Shown in pieces: positions 7,365 through 11,623 of a DNA stretch of 11,623 nt. Every line of letters starts with the position of its first letter. Position 1 is the stretch's first letter. The DNA lies in contig JAJZGM010000025.1 of NCBI GenBank assembly GCA_021828525.1, positions 1 to 11,623 of the forward strand, in the 5' to 3' direction. The DNA comes from Nitrospirota bacterium. GTDB lineage: Bacteria; Nitrospirota; Leptospirillia; Leptospirillales; Leptospirillaceae. The position numbers were made by a program, and so were the translations under genes. Below the pieces are notes generated by a model that had not been told where the DNA came from, did no database searches, and saw nothing but the letters and a program-made list of their open reading frames with translations.

Positions 7365-7960
7365 TCTCCCCCCCCCGTTTCGAGGGTTTCCTTCTTGTAC
7401 TCTGGAGGAACAGGATGGGCGATCCGTTTCAGGGCCTGATGGTAATCGAAGCCACGGAAGGTCGGTGAGGCGGGATTGTGACAGGTCTTGCATGTCTGTT
7501 CGTCAGGCCGGAGGTTGAGGCCGGCCATGCGGGACTTCCGTGGACTGATCATCACCGAAAAATGGGCGTAATCCTCTCCCGGGCCATGGCAGGATTCGCA
7601 CTGGACACCATCCGTCATCCTGAAGGTGGAGAGAATTTCCGGAAGGGGCTTCCCAGAGGCCGTTACGTGGCAGGAGAGGCATCGCCCGTCCTTCGCCGGA
7701 TCGGCAATATGAAGACGGGTCGCGATCTGGCGGGCCTCGGGGGACTCAAGATCACGGTAGGCCCGGGCATGAGGGCTTTGAGCCCAGACAAAGAACTGCC
7801 GCCCGATCCTCTGGGAGGAATGACAGATCTCGCAGGTCTCCACCCCGACGTACCGGTGAAGAATCGAGTCGGCCTGGGCGTGGATCGATTCAAGGAGAGC
7901 TCCCGTCCCTCCCGCAAGCAGAAGCCCCAATGCGATCAACCCCTGTCGCAGCCTCTTCAT
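7361..7960 (-). CDS. Exported tetrahaem cytochrome c, cytochrome c554-like
   Basis: The 199-residue product has a signal peptide (basic MKRLRQ, hydrophobic core, likely cleavage after IHA near residue 28). Four CxxCH covalent haem sites follow: residues 43-47, 94-98, 121-125 and 157-161. The segments between them, with the WAQSPHARAYRDLE block, GVQCESCHGPG and TCKTCHNP, match the pattern of the cytochrome c554/multihaem family. Those are periplasmic electron carriers or oxidoreductases. Which histidines are the distal ligands is not certain; His64, His84 and His133 are candidates. It sits between tetR and emrA, with 4-nt ATGA overlaps at both ends, so it is made with the efflux pump. That placement is unusual and its partner is unknown. 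The C-terminus (residues 165-199) has no haem motif. It could donate or remove electrons for a redox-active pump substrate, but this is speculation. Confidence 0.9.
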   Translation of the reverse strand: MKRLRQGLIALGLLLAGGTGALLESIHAQADSILHRYVGVETCEICHSSQRIGRQFFVWAQSPHARAYRDLESPEARQIATRLHIADPAKDGRCLSCHVTASGKPLPEILSTFRMTDGVQCESCHGPGEDYAHFSVMISPRKSRMAGLNLRPDEQTCKTCHNPASPTFRGFDYHQALKRIAHPVPPEYKKETLETGGGE

Positions 7961-8703
7961 TCTGATTGTCCATCCTTCCCTATTGTTGGAGTTTTCGCCG
8001 ATTGACTTTCCATCCCATTAATTCCTGCAATGAAGTGGTCGACAAGCGTCCTCAGGAAAAGCTCCCTGTCCAGGGTTCTAACACGGTGACCTTGAAGAAG
8101 ATCCTGAAAAAGGAAGACGGAGACGATCGGCCCCAGGAAAAAGGCATCCTTCATGGCAGGGTTTTGTCCGGCCGCTCCGATGAACTCCAGATAGCGACCA
8201 AGGACACGAGAAAACCGGTTCATTGAATGTTCCATGACCAGTCGGGGAAACAATGGCTCGGAGGCTTCGTCAAGGAGGCGATATTCGCTCAGGAGGATTC
8301 TGAGGACATCCCGATTTTTTTCGAGGCCTTCGAAAGTGGCATGGCCAAGATCCATAAGAAAGGCCCGGAAGCTTTTCCCGTCGGGCGGGGTCTTGGCGAA
8401 CTCCCCTTCCCACCGGGAATAACATTTCAGGGCAGGGGATGAGTCCACGTTGAATTTTTCGATGATGATTGCCTGGAGGAGGGCCTTCTTGCTCGGGAAA
8501 TAATGGTATATCAGACCCTCGGTAATGCCTGCCTTGCGGGCGATCTTCCTGTTTGTCGTCTGGAAATAGCCCTCGTCGGCGAAACAGGACATGGCGGCAT
8601 TGAGAATATCCCTCTTTCTTTGGGCGCACCGGTCCGACGGCTCTTCCTGTCCTCGCCCCTCTCCCTTGGGCCCGGGAGAGTGTGTCCCCGGCTCCTGTGC
8701 CAA
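7957..8703 (-). CDS. TetR-family transcriptional repressor of the efflux operon
   Basis: TetR-family proteins bind operator palindromes as dimers and release them on binding a ligand. The DNA-binding domain spans about residues 29-76: KRDILNAAMSCFADEGY, then TTNRKIARKAGITEG with the recognition helix, then LIYHYFPSKKALL, the family signature. The C-terminal ligand domain is helical and not recognisable by substrate class. I chose TTG at 8703 because AAGGAGG (8711-8717 region) lies 8 nt before it. The longer frame from TTG 8733 would put its start inside the operator and has no ribosome-binding site. This gives 248 residues with an unusually long, Pro/Gly/Glu-rich N-terminal tail of about 28 residues before the HTH. 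It is the first gene of the operon and probably represses itself together with the pump. Confidence 0.9.
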   Translation of the reverse strand: MAQEPGTHSPGPKGEGRGQEEPSDRCAQRKRDILNAAMSCFADEGYFQTTNRKIARKAGITEGLIYHYFPSKKALLQAIIIEKFNVDSSPALKCYSRWEGEFAKTPPDGKSFRAFLMDLGHATFEGLEKNRDVLRILLSEYRLLDEASEPLFPRLVMEHSMNRFSRVLGRYLEFIGAAGQNPAMKDAFFLGPIVSVFLFQDLLQGHRVRTLDRELFLRTLVDHFIAGINGMESQSAKTPTIGKDGQSE

Positions 8704-8711
8704 CAGCCTAC

Positions 8712-8717
8712 CCTCCT
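8712..8717 (-). promoter_or_regulatory. Ribosome-binding site that decides the tetR start
   Basis: On the minus strand this reads AGGAGG inside AAAGGAGGG, 8 nt before TTG 8703. No comparable site precedes TTG 8733. Confidence 0.8.
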
Positions 8718-8720
8718 TTA

Positions 8721-8738
8721 ATTGATTAACCAATCAAT
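8721..8738 (-). promoter_or_regulatory. Candidate TetR operator
   Basis: A perfect inverted repeat, ATTGATT (8721-8727) with AATCAAT (8732-8738), has a 4-nt centre AACC. It lies 7 nt downstream of the tetR -10, so it covers the expected transcription start, a classic place for an autorepressor. Size and symmetry fit a TetR dimer. Binding by the adjacent TetR is inference. Confidence 0.7.
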
Positions 8739-8744
8739 AACTGA

Positions 8745-8773
8745 AGTATACGAACCCCCGGAAGAGACGTCAA
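8745..8773 (-). promoter_or_regulatory. Promoter of the tetR-cytochrome-emrAB-tolC-rnhA operon
   Basis: On the minus strand the -35 TTGACG (8773-8768) and the -10 TATACT (8750-8745) are separated by exactly 17 nt, each one base or so from the sigma-70 consensus. The expected start is near 8738, leaving a leader of about 35 nt. Confidence 0.8.
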
Positions 8774-8791
8774 GTGAATTTCCCCCATCCT

Positions 8792-8820
8792 TCGACGGAG
8801 GATGGCCGCTTTGGTATACT
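8792..8820 (+). promoter_or_regulatory. Divergent promoter for the DUF692 gene
   Basis: A TATACT -10 (8815-8820) is preceded by TGG, giving an extended -10. A TCGACG -35-like hexamer (8792-8797) sits at 17-nt spacing. The expected start is near 8827, about 54 nt before the TTG start. The two divergent -35 boxes are less than 20 nt apart, so the two RNA polymerases would compete. Confidence 0.6.
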
Positions 8821-8880
8821 GGATTCTCATTGCGTGGAAATTTCCCGGGACAGTGACAAATAAACATTGGGAACCGATCC

Positions 8881-10248
8881 TTGACCCACTTTTCGCTCTC
8901 CCCGCCCCCCTTGCTCCCCCCTGTCAATGTCTCCGGCCGATCTCCCCGTCCGCGGGCCGGTCTCTCGACGGATCTCTATTGCCCCCCTCTCCCGGATCTT
9001 CTCGAACGGCTTTCTCACGGGCCCCCTGTTGAGTATCTCGAGCTGTTCCGGGGACGCACATGCGACCTCGAAGAGGCACGGCGATCGATCCCTGAAGAGA
9101 TTCCCCTTGTCTACCACGGAGATTGTCTTTGGTATACGCAAGCTGACTTCGCGTCCAATCCGGCCTACCGGGAAGAGGAGCGGAGGGCCCGAGGACACAT
9201 GGAGGCCCTCGGATCTCCCTGGATGATTCACGAGTGTGCCCAGAAGGCAATGGAGGGCTTTGCATTCGGGCTCTATGCCCCTCCCCTTCTCACAGAGGAG
9301 GGAGTGACGGCCGCGCGTCTTGGAGCCCTCCATCTCCAGGGTCAAATGGGGGGGCGCCTCCTTCTTCTCGAAACTCCCCCTTTTCCGCCGCACCCGCCGG
9401 GCCCTATGGACTTGGGAGACTTCTTCCACCGCCTCACCCTCAACACCCCCCTTGGCATAGGGCTCGATCTGGGCCACTGCCTCACCTATCTCGGCGTCTC
9501 CGGCTATCCCGTCACTCCGGAGTCTCTCGTCAACTGGCTCAAGGAGGGCTTTCCGCTGGAACGCGTTGTCGAAATTCATGTGGGAGGACTCGCCCGGAGA
9601 CGAGTTCCCGGGGGATCCTTCCTGATAGACGATCATTCCGAGCCGGTTCCGGACCTCCTTTTTGACTGTCTGGAAGCCACACTGGGGGAGCTTTCCCTCC
9701 CGGCCCTGGCCGGAGTCGCCCTGGAGGTCGACAATAAGGACCTGCCGCAAATCAGTCGGGAATTTCAAAGATTTGCCATGATCGTTGACAGAAAAGCCCG
9801 GCCCGGGGGGGGCCCCCTTCCGCCGGCCTCGCAGGATTCGCCAACCCCTCTCGATTCTGAGTTCGAAACCCGCCTCAGGAGCAAGTATCGCAAGTTGGCC
9901 CGCGAACTCTCGGAATCCCCGGACTCCCCCTACCGCCGCTATGTCTACCCTGAAGAGATCTGGCTCTTCGGAGGCGCAATGCCGGACCTTTTTCCCGAGA
10001 CGCTTGCCCTTCTCGAAGGGAAGGGCATCGATGCCCGAACCTCCTTCGTGACCTTTTTCAACAGCCATCCACGAAGCCTCTCAGCCCCGATGGACTTTCT
10101 CGAGATAAAACTTCTCCGGGCCCTTGAATGGATCGACATCCTCTCCAGGGGACAGGAGACCGACCTGGACATTGCCCGCGAAATGGCCAGGAAGGAAGCC
10201 CATCCCATTCTTTCCGACCAGTCCCTCTTCAATGGAGATCCCCTATGA
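8881..10248 (+). CDS. DUF692/MNIO-family multinuclear non-haem iron enzyme homologue with C-terminal extension
   Basis: MNIO proteins are TIM-barrel enzymes that bind two or three irons and oxidatively modify peptides, often at Cys. The first 300 or so residues of this 455-residue product follow the family block by block. These are PLVYHGD (His79), IHEC (His117, Glu118), LLLLET (Glu164), GLDLGHC (Asp196, His199), VVEIHVGG (His233), LIDDHSEPVPD (Asp250, His252) and LEVDNKDLP (Glu282, Asp284). Several positions depart from the common family pattern: ENP is ETP, DVNN is DLGH, SEH is IHE, and EWD is EVD. Residues about 325-455 form an additional helical region of no family I recognise (WLFGGAMPDLFPETL; MDFLEIKLLRALEWI). 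The start is TTG at 8881, after an in-frame stop at 8854, with only a weak GGGA upstream. Its stop overlaps the lipoprotein ATG. Fold confidence is good; activity is unknown. Confidence 0.75.
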   Translation: MTHFSLSPPPLLPPVNVSGRSPRPRAGLSTDLYCPPLPDLLERLSHGPPVEYLELFRGRTCDLEEARRSIPEEIPLVYHGDCLWYTQADFASNPAYREEERRARGHMEALGSPWMIHECAQKAMEGFAFGLYAPPLLTEEGVTAARLGALHLQGQMGGRLLLLETPPFPPHPPGPMDLGDFFHRLTLNTPLGIGLDLGHCLTYLGVSGYPVTPESLVNWLKEGFPLERVVEIHVGGLARRRVPGGSFLIDDHSEPVPDLLFDCLEATLGELSLPALAGVALEVDNKDLPQISREFQRFAMIVDRKARPGGGPLPPASQDSPTPLDSEFETRLRSKYRKLARELSESPDSPYRRYVYPEEIWLFGGAMPDLFPETLALLEGKGIDARTSFVTFFNSHPRSLSAPMDFLEIKLLRALEWIDILSRGQETDLDIAREMARKEAHPILSDQSLFNGDPL

Positions 10249-10649
10249 CCACATTGCGCTCGCTCCGTCTGTCTGCCATTCTCCTTGCCGCTCCGCTCTG
10301 TCTTGGTGCCTGTCATCGCCAGGAATCGGCTACGCCCTCACCTGCCCCTTCCTCTCAGGCCAGGTTTCAGGGACGCATGCTCTGGAAAGAGACCCCTGTC
10401 CGAAAAGCCGCCATCTTTCTTCGCCCCCTTTCTCCCCACACCGGGCCGGAAATCGAGTTTCTGACCCGAACCGATGGGCGCTTTGATCAAGATCTCCCGC
10501 CGGGGCACTATCTTCTCCGTTCTGCGCCGACGACCATGTGCCCGGTCAGGGGAACAATCACTCTCTCTCCGGGAATCAACCGCTACCGGCTCCTCGTCCA
10601 CCCCCTTTCCTTTCTGACCTGCAAACCGGGAGAAATCCGGAAGCTCTGA
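10245..10649 (+). CDS. Small lipoprotein with a carboxypeptidase-regulatory-like (transthyretin-type) domain
   Basis: The 134-residue product has a basic N-terminus, a hydrophobic core and a lipobox LGAC, with lipidation at Cys23, so it is membrane-anchored. A Ser/Pro/Ala linker follows (about 27-38). Then comes a small beta domain: FQGRMLWKETPVRKAAIFL and DGRFDQDLPPGHYLLRS resemble the CarboxypepD_reg/Cna-B-like beta-sandwich, where a 'DGxFxxxLPPGxYxL' strand-turn is usual. Two further cysteines lie at 99 (TTMCPVRG) and 126 (LTCKPG, near the C-terminus) and could form a disulfide. The ATG overlaps the stop of the DUF692 gene in ATGA, with GGAG at about 10233, so the two are translationally coupled and probably act together. 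Function is unknown. It might be a substrate or a surface partner of the DUF692 protein, but no motif proves this. Confidence 0.8.
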   Translation: MTTLRSLRLSAILLAAPLCLGACHRQESATPSPAPSSQARFQGRMLWKETPVRKAAIFLRPLSPHTGPEIEFLTRTDGRFDQDLPPGHYLLRSAPTTMCPVRGTITLSPGINRYRLLVHPLSFLTCKPGEIRKL

Positions 10650-10772
10650 CTCCCTGCCGACATCAAGGGTTCCGGGATCTATTCCGAAAAGATTTGAGTC
10701 ACGAGAGAAAAACCTCTCTGGAGATAGCCTGTTCGTGGACTTCGGAACCAATTGATCGGGAGGATCGCAACA

Positions 10773-11623
10773 ATGGGACTTTTCGGACGTCCGTCCACCT
10801 CTGATAGCGGAGACAACATCCAAAAGGCCCATTCACTTTCAGGAGAGAGGGAGCTTGAAGAGCTCCGCTCCCGGACCCTCAAGGCGGAGGAATCGGCCAG
10901 GATCGAGCGGCAGGAAGCGGAAAAGAGCAGAAAGGTGATGGATTTCACCCGGAAGGTCCTCTCTCACGTCAAATCCTTCGGAGAAGCCATCTTCACCGTG
11001 CGGGGCTCTCTGGTCTCCCTGGCCGAAACCATGAGCCAGGAACGGGCAGCCATGGACGAAACGGACCGGATCGCCCTTCAGGCTGCCGGAACTGTCGACA
11101 GCATGTCAACCAATATGGAAAAGATGTCGAGCGCCTCCAAGGTCGCAGCCCGGGAGGTGGAAGGCCTTTCGGAACGGGCAGGACAGATCGGCGCAATCGT
11201 GAGTGCCATCCGCGAAATTGCCGACCAGACAAACCTTCTCGCCCTGAATGCCGCCATCGAATCTGCCCGGGCCGGAGAGCAGGGCCGGGGCTTCGCTGTG
11301 GTGGCCGACGAGGTCAGGAAACTCGCGAGCCGGACCTCAACCGCAACCCAGGAGATATCCTCCCTCGTCAACGCCATTCAAAGTGCGACCCAGTCGGCCA
11401 AGGTGGCCATGGTCGCCCTCTCCGACCAGTCCTCAGCCCTGTCTTCGGCCGGCACCGGAGCCTCCCGGAGCATGCAGGACATGATGGGCCAGTTCAAGAA
11501 GATGGAGGCCTCGATCGAGGGCTCAGCCCTCCGGGGCTTTCTCGAGGTGGTCAAGATGGACCATCTCGTTTACAAGTTCGAGATTTACCAGGTTCTCTTT
11601 GGCCTCTTCGACAAAAAGGCGGA
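10773..11623 (+). CDS. Soluble methyl-accepting chemotaxis protein with CZB domain, partial at 3' end
   Basis: The gene runs off the window after 283 codons. The start ATG at 10773 has GGGAGG (10758-10763) upstream. There is no signal peptide or transmembrane segment, so the receptor is cytosolic. Residues about 20-55 are a charged coiled coil. The MCP signalling domain has its hairpin tip around 146-187: IREIADQTNLLALNAAIES, then ARAGEQGRGFAVVADEVRKLA, the CheA/CheW-contact region. The C-terminal segment from about 256, with VKMDHLVYKFEIYQVL and His264, matches the beginning of the CZB (chemoreceptor zinc-binding) domain; its other His and Cys ligands lie beyond the window. This layout is like H. 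pylori TlpD, which senses oxidants through a zinc-bound Cys. No promoter was found in 10650-10772, so it may depend on the upstream DUF692-lipoprotein transcript. Confidence 0.92.
   Translation, partial: MGLFGRPSTSDSGDNIQKAHSLSGERELEELRSRTLKAEESARIERQEAEKSRKVMDFTRKVLSHVKSFGEAIFTVRGSLVSLAETMSQERAAMDETDRIALQAAGTVDSMSTNMEKMSSASKVAAREVEGLSERAGQIGAIVSAIREIADQTNLLALNAAIESARAGEQGRGFAVVADEVRKLASRTSTATQEISSLVNAIQSATQSAKVAMVALSDQSSALSSAGTGASRSMQDMMGQFKKMEASIEGSALRGFLEVVKMDHLVYKFEIYQVLFGLFDKKA

Noticed and set aside
6429..7439. A 336-codon open frame on the plus strand opposite emrA
   Set aside because: It is antisense to a confident adaptor gene, has no recognisable motif, and no ribosome-binding site stands out.
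7365..7493. Longer N-terminus for the EmrA adaptor
   Set aside because: It overlaps the cytochrome coding region including the fourth haem site, and the ATGA junction at 7364 matches the other junctions of the operon.
8704..8733. Longer TetR N-terminus from TTG 8733
   Set aside because: Its first codons lie in the operator and its frame contains the ribosome-binding site for TTG 8703; no ribosome site precedes 8733.
8718..8927. A 69-codon open frame on the minus strand across the divergent promoter region
   Set aside because: It would cover both promoters and the operator and has no motif or ribosome site.
8827..10068. A 413-codon open frame on the minus strand opposite the DUF692 gene
   Set aside because: It lies opposite a gene with clear family motifs; its translation is rich in Arg/Gly/Glu with no domain pattern, as expected for a GC-rich antisense shadow.
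10703..10718. GAGAG-AAAAAC-CTCTC hairpin between the lipoprotein and chemoreceptor genes as a terminator
   Set aside because: The stem is only 5 bp and there is no T-tract after it.
1..11623. Mobile element, CRISPR, defence or prophage content
   Set aside because: I found no transposase, no spaced direct repeats, no integrase or att-like duplication, and base composition looks even across the window.

Overview
The window is a chromosomal stretch from a Gram-negative bacterium. It encodes an outer-membrane beta-barrel protein, a TolC-type outer-membrane factor, a lipoprotein and a multihaem c-type cytochrome. Base composition is GC-rich by eye, genes are tightly packed with many 4-nt overlaps, and starts are often non-ATG. 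The overall style reminds me of Leptospirillum (Nitrospirota), but no gene here is diagnostic, so that assignment is tentative. I see no tRNA, rRNA, insertion sequence, CRISPR array or phage gene.

Layout. (1) 1-1493, plus: the 3' end of a cation diffusion facilitator gene, overlapped by pdxA (vitamin B6 synthesis). (2) 1668-2897, plus: two exported proteins. The first is a small outer-membrane beta-barrel protein preceded by an 11-codon mini-ORF and followed by a strong terminator. The second is a very histidine-rich secreted protein followed by a bidirectional terminator. (3) 8773-3024, minus: one operon, promoter-operator-tetR-tetrahaem cytochrome c-emrA-emrB-tolC-rnhA, in which adjacent genes overlap by 4 nt (emrA/emrB by 4 or 7 nt). 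The tetR promoter (TTGACG-17-TATACT) and a perfect inverted repeat at the expected transcription start suggest autoregulation of a tripartite efflux pump. (4) 8792-10649, plus, divergent: a DUF692/MNIO-type iron enzyme homologue with an unexplained C-terminal domain, overlapped 4 nt by a small lipoprotein gene. (5) 10773 to the end, plus: a soluble methyl-accepting chemotaxis protein whose C-terminus enters a CZB zinc-binding domain and runs off the window.

The most unusual points are these. A tetrahaem cytochrome c is embedded between a TetR regulator and EmrAB-TolC efflux genes. A divergent MNIO protein has altered metal-site motifs and a C-terminal extension, is coupled to a lipoprotein, and has no obvious precursor peptide. 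A mini-ORF with its own strong ribosome-binding site overlaps the outer-membrane protein start. A 21-histidine exported protein has an inverted repeat around its likely -10 element.
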